A stretch of DNA of 5,189 nt, from contig JANXLO010000733.1 of NCBI GenBank assembly GCA_025355115.1, positions 1 through 5,189 on the forward strand. The letters run 5' to 3'. Each line of letters starts with the position of its first letter. Position 1 is the first letter of the stretch. The position numbers and the translations under genes were made by a program. Shown here in pieces: positions 1-5,189 of the stretch. The DNA is from Chthonomonadaceae bacterium (GTDB lineage: Bacteria > Armatimonadota > Chthonomonadetes > Chthonomonadales > Chthonomonadaceae). The notes under the pieces are model-generated. The model saw nothing but the letters and a program-made list of their open reading frames with translations. It had not been told where the DNA came from and did not search any database.

Positions 1-76
1 CCCCTTCAGCGGTCCGCCCCGCAAAACGATAGAGATCAACATGAATGATGACCGTCGCAAGCAGAACAGCAACTAG
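1..76 (+). CDS. C-terminal fragment of an upstream gene (unidentified)
   Basis: A reading frame open from the window edge ends at TAG (74-76), 18 bases before the start of the ABC permease. The visible 24 residues run PFSGPPRKTIEI and then a polar tail ending DDRRKQNSN. There is no domain to identify. The tight same-strand spacing suggests an operon with the permease. MacB-type permeases are often preceded by a periplasmic adaptor (MacA/HlyD-like) or the ATPase, and a polar, Pro/Arg-containing tail would suit an adaptor, but that is inference from context only. The frame could also be chance, since only 25 codons are visible. Confidence 0.45.
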   Translation, partial: PFSGPPRKTIEINMNDDRRKQNSN

Positions 77-94
77 GAACCCAGCACATAACAG

Positions 95-1342
95 ATGAAT
101 TTTTTTCGATCCATACAGACCGCACTCTCAAATCTCCTGGCGAACAAGCTCCGTTCGGCGTTGACGATGCTGGGCGTCATCATAGGCGTCAGCTCCGTGA
201 TCATCATGGTGGCGATCGTCGAAGGGGCCTCTGCACGTGTCACAGACGAGTTCAAACGCTTGGGATCAAGCCTGATCATCATTTACTATGAGCCGGACTG
301 GAAGGACAGCCGCAAGACCACAAGGCGCATTGAAAGCATGACGATGGCAGACATAGAGGCTATGCGAGCGGAGTGCGATCTCATTCAAGATGTCTCCGCG
401 GAGATGCCGCTTGGCGGAGATGTGAAGGTGAGGTCGAACGATCATGAGATGAAGGTGACGGGCAATGCGGTTATGCCCGCGTACGAGCGTCTCAGAAATG
501 TCTCCGTGGCGCAGGGCCGATTTCTCTCTGATTCGGATATGGATACCTGGGCAAAAGTTTGTGTGATCGGGCCCAAAGTCGCTACTGAACTGTTCAAAGA
601 GGCCAATCCGCTAGGACAGACTGTACAGTATCAAAACCTCAGCTTGACCGTAGTCGGCGTTCTCACTGCCAAAGGTCGCTCCTTGGATGGGGACGCGGAC
701 AAGACAGTCTACATTCCCCTGACGACGGCTCAGAAGCGCACGATGGGGACACAGAGTGTAGGAGTGGTATTTGCGGAGGCTAAAAACTCGAAGAAGATCG
801 ATCAGGCGATGGATCAAGTCTGGCAGTTGCTGATGCGCCGCTACGACAACTTGCCCGGGTTTCATGTGGACAGCCAGGAGAACATTCTAAACAGTATCAA
901 TAGAATTCTTTCGATCTTCGCGATCATGCTTAGCTCGATCGCTGGCCTGGCACTGCTTGTCGGGGGCATCGGCATCATGAACATAATGTTGGTCTCCGTG
1001 ACTGAGCGTACACGTGAGATCGGGGTACGCAAGGCGGTAGGTGCGAAGCGGCGCGATATCCTCATGCAGTTTCTGATCGAGTCTGCCACCGTATCGGGAT
1101 TGGGCGGGCTGATTGGCATCGCCTTTGGTGCCGGAACAGCTTATGGCATCGGTTATCTGACCCAGTTCATACCTGCGATGGTGGATCCGCAGACCGGAGC
1201 CAAGGGATTGAATATCTCACTTCCATTGAGCGTGTCGCTAGGGGCCTTCGGATTCTCGGCATTCATCGGAATCTTCTTCGGAATCTATCCTGCCATCCGA
1301 GCCTCCCGCTTGGATCCCATCCAGGCACTTCGCCACGAATAG
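95..1342 (+). CDS. MacB/FtsX-type ABC transporter permease
   Basis: This 415-residue inner-membrane protein has the MacB-family permease layout. TM1 is at about residues 21-43 after a short amphipathic N-terminus (SIQTALSNLLANKLRSALT). A large extracytoplasmic MacB_PCD-like domain spans about 45-265. The FtsX domain follows with TM helices at about 272-298, 328-352 and 378-400. The coupling motif VTERTREIGVRKAVGAKRRD (302-321) and the C-terminal GIYPAIRASRLDPIQALR are hallmarks of the family. No Walker A/B ATPase is fused, so a separate ATP-binding subunit is required; it is not in the window and probably lies upstream. MacB-like systems work with an ATPase and a periplasmic adaptor in mechanotransmission or efflux of peptides, lipids or drugs; the substrate cannot be told here. 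The start ATG has only a weak Shine-Dalgarno, consistent with translation coupled to the gene ending at 76. Length is normal for ATPase-less members. Confidence 0.93.
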   Translation: MNFFRSIQTALSNLLANKLRSALTMLGVIIGVSSVIIMVAIVEGASARVTDEFKRLGSSLIIIYYEPDWKDSRKTTRRIESMTMADIEAMRAECDLIQDVSAEMPLGGDVKVRSNDHEMKVTGNAVMPAYERLRNVSVAQGRFLSDSDMDTWAKVCVIGPKVATELFKEANPLGQTVQYQNLSLTVVGVLTAKGRSLDGDADKTVYIPLTTAQKRTMGTQSVGVVFAEAKNSKKIDQAMDQVWQLLMRRYDNLPGFHVDSQENILNSINRILSIFAIMLSSIAGLALLVGGIGIMNIMLVSVTERTREIGVRKAVGAKRRDILMQFLIESATVSGLGGLIGIAFGAGTAYGIGYLTQFIPAMVDPQTGAKGLNISLPLSVSLGAFGFSAFIGIFFGIYPAIRASRLDPIQALRHE

Positions 1343-1448
1343 CCTTCAACTACAGACAAACATACACCCGACCAGAGTGTTCTGTTTGGTTATATCGCGT
1401 TCGCTCCCTGTCACATTCTCCAATCCAAACCGTTATCTGTTTTCGCTT

Positions 1449-1495
1449 CTATCGGAGGCATGGCCGGAACCCTGCCTCCGATAGGCATCTTTTTT
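1449..1495 (+). terminator. Rho-independent terminator after the ABC permease
   Basis: A perfect 12-bp inverted repeat (CTATCGGAGGCA at 1449-1460 and TGCCTCCGATAG at 1473-1484) encloses a 12-base loop. Five bases later comes a run of six T (1490-1495). The polarity fits transcripts from the plus strand, about 107 bases past the permease stop codon. On the minus strand the hairpin is not followed by a T run, so it is not an obvious terminator for the convergent redox gene ending at 1544. The short gap between stem and T tract is slightly unusual. Confidence 0.8.
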
Positions 1496-1543
1496 GTGAG
1501 GCGGCAAGGATTTTCCTGTAACCCGCGGGTCTGTCATAGGCGG

Positions 1544-2065
1544 CTATTTCGACATCGACTTCAGTTTCGTCACTATCTCAGCCACAGTATCGGGGTTGGC
1601 GACATACTTTCCATTTTTGTCGAGGATGACATTGGCCGGAATGCCGCTGAACCCGAATTTCCCGATGACCTTGCCTTGTTCATCTGATAGAATAGGGTAG
1701 GTGACTTCATGCTGTTTGCGGAATCCTTTGAGCTTGATGAAAGGGTTCGGAACCCCCTCTTGAATTGACAAAGAGATCACCTGTACATTGTGTGTTCTGA
1801 ACTTCTGCCAGACATCTTTCTCTAAATGAGGAGCCTCCTCATTGCAGCCCGGTCACCAGGTGGCGAAAAAGTTGAGCACCACTATTTTGCCCTTGTAGTC
1901 GGACAGCTTGACGGTCTTGCCCTGGTCGCTTTTGAAGGCGAAATCAGTGACCTTGTCACCGATCTTGTACTTTCCGTTACCGTTTGTCTGGCTGTGTAGT
2001 GTGGCCATTGAGATCGTCAGGACAAAGATCGTCGTTACGGTGAGCAGCGTTTTCTTCAGTATCAT
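1544..2065 (-). CDS. Exported TlpA/ResA-like thioredoxin-fold protein, candidate selenoprotein (in-frame TGA as Sec71)
   Basis: One reading frame of 173 residues runs from ATG at 2065 to TAG at 1544-1546, interrupted only by TGA at 1853-1855 (codon 71). Both sides belong to one protein. Residues 1-25 are a signal peptide (MILKKTLLTVTTIFVLTISM...), and the start of the redoxin domain is at about 33-70 (GDKVTDFAFKSDQGK, then GKIVVLNFFATW). Next come TGA-P-G-C-N-E-E-A-P-H-L, a region VISLSIQEG, and the cis-proline motif SGIPANVILDKNGK (Pro143). TlpA/ResA relatives read WCPPCREEMPxL at this point, so the TGA falls exactly on the attacking cysteine, giving a UxxC site with Cys74 as the resolving residue. 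The likely role is thiol-disulfide exchange or peroxide/disulfide reduction outside the cytoplasm. A SECIS-like hairpin follows the TGA. AGGAG (2071-2075) sits 5 bases before ATG, with a strong promoter upstream. TGA ends two other genes here, one as TGA-TAA, so general TGA reassignment is unlikely. The alternative is a pseudogene or sequencing error (TGC/TGT to TGA). Confidence 0.82.
1808..1852 (-). promoter_or_regulatory. Candidate bacterial SECIS element
   Basis: Read on the minus strand, nine bases after the TGA comes AAUGAGGA-GGC-UCCUCAUU (plus coordinates 1825-1843), a perfect 8-bp stem with a GGC loop. The loop begins 17 bases after the TGA and starts with G. Known bacterial SECIS elements place a small apical loop, with a G among its first two bases, about 16-37 bases past the UGA. 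A second helix is possible: CCGGGC directly after the TGA (1847-1852) can pair with GUCUGG (1808-1813), with two G-U pairs, across a 3/11-base internal loop. All of it is inside the coding frame, as in fdhF. SelB recognition is inferred; the sequence shows only the structure. Confidence 0.68.
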
Positions 2066-2118
2066 AGTTTCTCCTGATTGGCGGGGAGGGCCACTTTCTA
2101 AGCGCGTCCCCCATTCAC

Positions 2119-2147
2119 ATTGTATCCAAGTTTCTGTACGGAGTCAA
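2119..2147 (-). promoter_or_regulatory. Sigma-70-type promoter of the candidate selenoprotein gene
   Basis: On the minus strand, TTGACT (plus 2142-2147) is separated by exactly 17 bases from TACAAT (plus 2119-2124). Each hexamer matches the consensus at five of six positions. Transcription would start near 2112, giving a leader of about 46 bases before the ATG at 2065. The gene thus appears to be transcribed on its own. The -35 hexamer directly abuts or overlaps the U-rich tail of the preceding terminator. Confidence 0.8.
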
Positions 2148-2187
2148 TAAATGGTTCGGCTCTCTGTGGAGATACAGAGAGCCGAAC
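2146..2187 (-). terminator. Rho-independent terminator of the prepilin-lipoprotein operon
   Basis: A perfect 14-bp inverted repeat (GTTCGGCTCTCTGT at 2154-2167 and ACAGAGAGCCGAAC at 2174-2187) encloses a six-base loop. On the minus strand it is followed by CATTTATT, a moderately U-rich tail. It begins about 30 bases after the lipoprotein stop codon. The stem is long and GC-containing, but the U tract is interrupted, so efficiency may be partial. On the plus strand the hairpin is followed by GTGGTGGG and would not terminate. Confidence 0.8.
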
Positions 2188-2216
2188 GTGGTGGGAGACT
2201 GGAGCAGCGGGGTAGG

Positions 2217-2471
2217 CTACTTCCCCCCTGGCATGGAGTTTGGTGACATGTTGCCTCCGCCCGGCATGGAGTTAGGAGACATTGTTCCGCCGCTCGGCGA
2301 TGGCCCGCCCCGTCGAGTGAGCGTCGGATCGTTTTCCAACGCCTTTTGCATGTTTTTCTCGGCTTCCTTTTGCTTGGTCTGATCTTCCGGCGCTGGACTG
2401 TCCGGAAGCTTGTTGCCGCATCCGGGTAACACAAGCATCAGCAGGAGAAGCAGGGTTACGGTTAGCTTCAT
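2217..2471 (-). CDS. Small putative lipoprotein with Met/Pro/Gly-rich repeat tail
   Basis: An 84-residue protein with a lipoprotein signal (MKLTVTLLLLLMLVLPGC), the lipobox being LPGC with Cys18 as the predicted acylated residue. Pro at the -2 position is less common but tolerated. The mature part has a charged stretch predicted to be helical (about 28-47, EDQTKQKEAEKNMQKALEND), then RRGGPSPSGG and two copies of MSPNSMPGG at the C-terminus. The start is chosen because it gives the lipoprotein signal and has AAGGAG (around 2484-2489) upstream, though the 12-base spacing is long. The frame stays open upstream only because it shadows the prepilin. It starts 19 bases after the prepilin stop and so is very probably co-transcribed with it. 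Function unknown; a surface or periplasmic partner of the pseudopilin is possible. No named family recognised. Confidence 0.85.
   Translation of the reverse strand: MKLTVTLLLLLMLVLPGCGNKLPDSPAPEDQTKQKEAEKNMQKALENDPTLTRRGGPSPSGGTMSPNSMPGGGNMSPNSMPGGK
2220..2285 (-). repeat. Two 33-bp in-frame tandem repeats in the lipoprotein gene
   Basis: Two diverged copies with a 33-base period, seen as GGCATGGAGTT at 2230 and again at 2263 on the plus strand. Each encodes an 11-residue unit: MSPNSMPGGGN, then a last unit MSPNSMPGGK ending at the stop codon. The copies differ at several positions that leave the amino acids mostly unchanged, so the protein sequence appears to be retained by selection or gene conversion rather than being a fresh duplication. 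Confidence 0.8.
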
Positions 2472-2490
2472 AAGATTCGAGGTCTCCTTA

Positions 2491-3303
2491 TCAGCCGTCG
2501 ACGTCGGGGTTGTAATAGGCTTTGAACGAACCGAACTTGCCTGGTGCAACAGGAGAGGTGCCGTCCTGATTGATGAAGCGATTTGCCACGCGTGTCGGTT
2601 GCGCAAATGCCGAGTGTCCGTCGGTGTAGGTATAGTTGGATCCGTTCGAATGAAGGGCTTTGACACGCGCATCGAAATGAGTCCCACCATACGGCCATGG
2701 CTGTGAGGCGGACATCGCGCCGGTGGCGTAGTAGAGGTTCCCGCCTGCGGGAAATTGGCAGCAGGCGAAAGTGCGCATCGGCGGCACAGTCCAGACGAGG
2801 TTATCGCTAAGGTCACAGGCAGAACGTCGCACCGTATTCGTTTCGAGCGGGTCGGTGACATCGGTGAGGGCACCGTAGGCTTCCGTCACTAGGATGGTCG
2901 AGGCGGGACTCTGCAACGAGGCCATTGGGTAGAAAAGCGGACGATAATTGATTGCATAGGAGACCGGTACCACGGTGACGCCATTGACTTGAGTAGCCTG
3001 GTTGGGGTCGTTCGGGCATTTGAAAAGCTGCGAGTTCTTGACATAGGGGTACGTCTGCCCAGCCCAGCCTATGCCACTGAAGCCTGGTCCTGACGTCGGG
3101 AGCACTCCGCACGGGAATCTCTCGTCGTAGTCCTGGGTGTACATAATCTGACCGAGTCCGATTTGCTTCATGTTTGAAAGACACGATATCGCCCGTGCCT
3201 TCTCCCTCGCCTGCGCGAAAACTGGGAAGAGGATTGCTGCGAGGATCGCGATTATCGCAATCACGACAAGTAGTTCGATAAGTGTAAAACCTTTTTTGAC
3301 CAT
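2491..3303 (-). CDS. Type II secretion/type IV pilus-like prepilin with H-X9-DG domain
   Basis: A 270-residue protein starting [23 protein letters not shown]. It is a type III-like short leader with prepilin peptidase cleavage between Gly5 and Phe6 and the conserved Glu10 (position 5 of the mature protein), followed by the hydrophobic N-terminal helix that anchors it and drives assembly. After it come [12 protein letters not shown] (26-37) and [25 protein letters not shown] (40-64), the standard linker of the H-X9-DG (DUF1559-like) prepilin families. The C-terminal H-X9-DG motif is exact: His218, then Asp228-Gly229 in the context YTYTDGH. Cysteines occur at 41, 65, 96, 163, 181 and 182. Such proteins occur in many paralogs in Armatimonadota and Planctomycetes, and their individual roles (pseudopilus, secretion, surface fibres) are not settled. 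AAGGAG lies 7 bases before ATG. It ends with tandem stops TGA-TAA and leads directly into the lipoprotein gene. Confidence 0.95.
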   Translation of the reverse strand: MVKKGFTLIELLVVIAIIAILAAILFPVFAQAREKARAISCLSNMKQIGLGQIMYTQDYDERFPCGVLPTSGPGFSGIGWAGQTYPYVKNSQLFKCPNDPNQATQVNGVTVVPVSYAINYRPLFYPMASLQSPASTILVTEAYGALTDVTDPLETNTVRRSACDLSDNLVWTVPPMRTFACCQFPAGGNLYYATGAMSASQPWPYGGTHFDARVKALHSNGSNYTYTDGHSAFAQPTRVANRFINQDGTSPVAPGKFGSFKAYYNPDVDG

Positions 3304-3429
3304 GCTCAGTCTCCTTCAGCCCATCTGCCAAGATGGTTCTTGCTCTTTCATTGTCTACTGCAGGCGCGCTGTCGGTAGTAGCGCTTGCGGCGCAGTACAT
3401 CTTAATAAGCATACTGTCGTTCGCGGTTC

Positions 3430-3459
3430 ATTATAGCGGAGTTAAGGGGGTCATGTCAA
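3430..3459 (-). promoter_or_regulatory. Perfect-hexamer sigma-70 promoter of the prepilin-lipoprotein operon
   Basis: On the minus strand TTGACA (plus 3454-3459) and TATAAT (plus 3430-3435) both match the consensus at all six positions, with an 18-base spacer. Transcription would begin near 3423, leaving a leader of about 120 bases before the prepilin ATG at 3303. Within the leader, a 6-bp hairpin (CCATCT/AGATGG, plus 3321-3336) lies a few bases upstream of the ribosome binding site. Expression is expected to be strong and largely constitutive unless the leader is regulated. Confidence 0.82.
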
Positions 3460-3539
3460 TTGATTGTGCGTCCAGCGCATATTATTTCTCTAGAGATTGC
3501 AGAATGCAGAAATATAGATGGCCTGCTGAATTGGCATTT

Positions 3540-4058
3540 TTAGCCATCGTCGGAATTGAGACTATCTCTCAGTTGATGGAGAAGAGCTCTGTAAAGAGGA
3601 GTCTGGATATTGTCCGCCCACATTACAAGGGCATCTTCCTGATTGTCCATGTAGTAGTTTCGCCGGATCATTGCCTCGTGGAAGCCGTACTTTCGGTACA
3701 GTTGCTGCGCAGTGTGGTTCGATCTGCGAACCTCAAGGGTCGCGCGCCGAGCCCGGCGCCGAAGCCCTTCTTCCAGCAAAGCAATCAGCAACTGTTCTCC
3801 GATTTTACGGCCACGAAAAAGCGGATCGACCGCCAGGGTCGTGATGTGCGCCTCTAGAATCACCCAAACGCCGCCGAACCCTACGATCTCACCAGCGATG
3901 CGAGCGACGAAATAGCGGGCGGAGCGATTTTTCAGCTCCGTCAGAAAAGCCTCCGGCATCCAGGGCAAGGGGAAACTGAGCCGGTCAATGCGGAGGACGG
4001 CCTCCATATCGGAAGCCTGCATAGTCTCTATCACCGGCTGTTCAACTCTCTCCGTCAT
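3540..4058 (-). CDS. rimI: RimI-type ribosomal protein S18 N-terminal alanine acetyltransferase (GNAT)
   Basis: A cytoplasmic GNAT acetyltransferase of 172 residues that would transfer acetyl from acetyl-CoA to a protein N-terminus; RimI classically modifies ribosomal protein S18. The acetyl-CoA motif A spans about 70-91 (HITTLAVDPLFRGRKIGEQLL), with Lys replacing the first Gly of the usual R/Q-x-x-G-x-G. This variant is tolerated in the family. Next come EVRRSNHTAQQLYRKYGF (109-126), nearly diagnostic of RimI, and the RRNYY...EDALVMW block (132-147), which includes the conserved Tyr region. Motif order and length fit, with about 20 extra C-terminal residues. The ATG at 4056-4058 is preferred because GAGAGG sits just before it. 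An in-frame GTG at 4068-4070 would add four residues but has no ribosome binding site. The gene begins 53 bases after the membrane-protein gene, so they are probably co-transcribed. Other GNAT N-acetyltransferase activity cannot be excluded. Confidence 0.9.
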   Translation of the reverse strand: MTERVEQPVIETMQASDMEAVLRIDRLSFPLPWMPEAFLTELKNRSARYFVARIAGEIVGFGGVWVILEAHITTLAVDPLFRGRKIGEQLLIALLEEGLRRRARRATLEVRRSNHTAQQLYRKYGFHEAMIRRNYYMDNQEDALVMWADNIQTPLYRALLHQLRDSLNSDDG

Positions 4059-4111
4059 ATTGCCTCTCACGTAACATGGGTCAACCGGCAGTACTTGCCG
4101 CGCAGCCGAAC

Positions 4112-5189
4112 TCAGCGGCCGCCCGACGCCGGCATACGTCGGCCGGCTGGCATCGGTTGCGTAGCCGGATCATCCAGAGCGTGCGCCTCAGCTATTCTCC
4201 CGTTTGCGAGATAGCAGACACGCAGTCCCTCCTTCAGATTTCGATCTCTAGGATTGAGGAGACGGGCGAGCCGGTAGTCATCGGCTGCCGAATCATAAAG
4301 GCCCATCTTCTGCCGCGTCCAGGCTCTATGAGCCAGTATAAAGCCGGCATAGCTGTGCGGTCGGTACCGCAGCCCGGACTGGCTCCACAAATTCCGTTGA
4401 GTAGCTGCGCTGTCGACCGCCTGGACGAACGATTGACCTGGCTGCACCATAGGCAGAATTCTGCCAAGCAGAATGTCGAAGCAACTGGTCGCCGACTTCC
4501 AATCTCCATGGCCTTCGAACTGAAAACCTAGCCCTCCATAGGCGGGCACGAAGTTCGGATCACCAGCTATTTCAGCATGCATCAGTGTTACATCGGTCTC
4601 CCAGCTGCCTACATCCGCCAGAGTTTGCCAGACGAAGACGCCGCATATTGCCGCGATGAGCGATCGGGCAGCAAATAGTGGACTCCAGGTACGCCTCGCT
4701 TCAGCTATAGCAATGAGCGCATCTAAAAGGCAGCCCGCCAGGCCAGCCACCCCGACAAGCGGTATGACTGCCCTATAACATGACGCCAATTGGGAAGGTA
4801 TGGGGATAAGATTGAGGCAAGAGAAAATGGCAAGCGACGTCCATACCGTCAGCAAGCGCAGCGGTTTGTCACGCCAGAGTTTAACTAGCACCGTCAGCCA
4901 GACCCCGGCAGCAAGATACCCCAACGCTGCGATGAAGGGCTGAGGAGTGTCCCACGCCCCCAAGGTGGATTGATGCAGAGCCCCAACAGTTGGGAGCAGA
5001 AAAATGCGGGTGTAATAGGACAGCGTCCTGCCGATTATCTCCGCATGCAGACTATAGCTCCAGAGCGGGTCAGGAATGGACGCAGGCGGAATAATCCTTC
5101 GCGCCACAGCCAGATATAATGCGACTGGGATCAGATACAATGTCATCGACTGGCGACATCGCGTCGGCACAAAGTGACCGCGCAGACCG
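4112..5189 (-). CDS. Polytopic membrane protein with C-terminal TPR repeats (GT-C/TMTC-like), 5' partial
   Basis: The frame runs from beyond the right edge of the window to TGA at 4112-4114; about 358 C-terminal residues are visible. A GTG at 5170 is only an internal valine, since the frame is open upstream (GLRGHFVPTR...). Numbering from that codon, hydrophobic segments lie at about 8-24, 78-98, 104-123, 131-155 and 166-183. A loop with SYYTRIFLLP (51-60) and NLIPIPSQLASCYRAVIPL (120-138) follows the pattern of TMTC-like proteins (transmembrane plus TPR, GT-C glycosyltransferase fold). After the last helix, W190ETDVTLMHAEIAGDPNFVPAYGGLG begins a TPR region. A clear second TPR is at about 286-320 (GLYDSAADDYRLARLLNPRD). 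The tail is Pro/Gly/Arg rich. Glycosyl transfer (such as protein O-mannosylation) is suggested by family resemblance only; the catalytic N-terminal loop lies outside the window. It is upstream of rimI on the same strand. Confidence 0.85.
   Translation of the reverse strand, partial: GLRGHFVPTRCRQSMTLYLIPVALYLAVARRIIPPASIPDPLWSYSLHAEIIGRTLSYYTRIFLLPTVGALHQSTLGAWDTPQPFIAALGYLAAGVWLTVLVKLWRDKPLRLLTVWTSLAIFSCLNLIPIPSQLASCYRAVIPLVGVAGLAGCLLDALIAIAEARRTWSPLFAARSLIAAICGVFVWQTLADVGSWETDVTLMHAEIAGDPNFVPAYGGLGFQFEGHGDWKSATSCFDILLGRILPMVQPGQSFVQAVDSAATQRNLWSQSGLRYRPHSYAGFILAHRAWTRQKMGLYDSAADDYRLARLLNPRDRNLKEGLRVCYLANGRIAEAHALDDPATQPMPAGRRMPASGGR

Noticed and set aside
1521..1530. ACCCGCGGGT palindrome downstream of the redox gene as an operator or terminator
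   Set aside because: A 10-base palindrome with no loop and no T run, and no second copy in the window.
1544..1780. Separate small gene starting at GTG 1780
   Set aside because: It lies in frame with the upstream half, starts inside a beta strand of the thioredoxin fold and lacks a clear ribosome binding site. It is the distal part of the TGA-containing gene.
1853..1855. Genome-wide reassignment of TGA to Trp or Gly
   Set aside because: The prepilin ends with TGA immediately followed by TAA, and the membrane protein also ends at TGA at a sensible place. The residue expected at the in-frame TGA is Cys, not Trp or Gly.
2472..2873. Long N-terminal extension of the lipoprotein frame across the prepilin
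   Set aside because: It is the shadow of the prepilin gene, with low-complexity Pro/Thr/Arg sequence, and it would bury the lipoprotein signal peptide.
2813..3412. Minus-strand ORF starting in the prepilin leader (MLIKMYCAAS...)
   Set aside because: It overlaps the clearly real prepilin in another frame, has no domain features and lacks a good ribosome binding site. A short leader peptide cannot be excluded but is unsupported.
3482..3542. Terminator after rimI
   Set aside because: Only a 4-bp stem overlapping the stop codon and a short TCTCTAGAGA palindrome are present, with no hairpin-plus-T-run. Termination there may be Rho-dependent or lie within the next unit.
3333..3857. Plus-strand ORF of 174 codons over the prepilin promoter and rimI
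   Set aside because: It is antisense to rimI and the promoter, with no recognisable domain and an unconvincing start.
4086..4100. Inverted repeat CGGCA/TGCCG between the membrane protein and rimI as terminator
   Set aside because: It has only a 5-bp stem and no following T run on the minus strand.

Overview
The window is about 5.2 kb of bacterial chromosome with moderate GC. It holds one transcription unit on the plus strand at the left and several minus-strand units across the rest. The best taxonomic clue is the prepilin at 2491-3303. Its N-terminus [19 protein letters not shown] is followed by [12 protein letters not shown] and ends in an H-X9-DG motif, a combination typical of the large prepilin families of Armatimonadota (related forms occur in Planctomycetes and Verrucomicrobia). 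I infer an Armatimonadota-like organism; no rRNA or other marker is present to confirm it.

Layout from left to right. Positions 1-76 (+) are the C-terminal tail of an upstream gene. Positions 95-1342 (+) are a complete MacB/FtsX-type ABC transporter permease, closed by a hairpin terminator near 1449-1495. On the minus strand, 1544-2065 is a thioredoxin-fold, TlpA/ResA-like exported protein. Its active-site codon is an in-frame TGA in the context W-TGA-P-G-C, where the family has W-C-P-x-C. A hairpin with bacterial SECIS-like geometry follows the TGA directly. I read this as one selenocysteine-containing gene, not two ORFs. It has its own near-consensus sigma-70 promoter (2119-2147) and a good ribosome binding site. 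Immediately upstream lies the terminator (2146-2187) of the next unit, a two-gene operon of the H-X9-DG prepilin (2491-3303) and a small lipoprotein with a repeated Met/Pro/Gly-rich tail (2217-2471). That operon is driven by a perfect-hexamer promoter at 3430-3459. Further right, still on the minus strand, rimI (3540-4058) follows a membrane protein with C-terminal TPR repeats (4112-5189), which is cut by the window end.

The genes do not form one obvious pathway. The envelope is the common theme: ABC permease, exported redox protein, pseudopilin, lipoprotein and a polytopic membrane protein. The most noteworthy element is the candidate exported selenoprotein with its SECIS-like hairpin. No gene-free stretch exceeds about 240 bases. 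The 1343-1448 gap shows nothing recognisable, and the 3304-3539 gap holds the prepilin promoter and a roughly 120-base leader.
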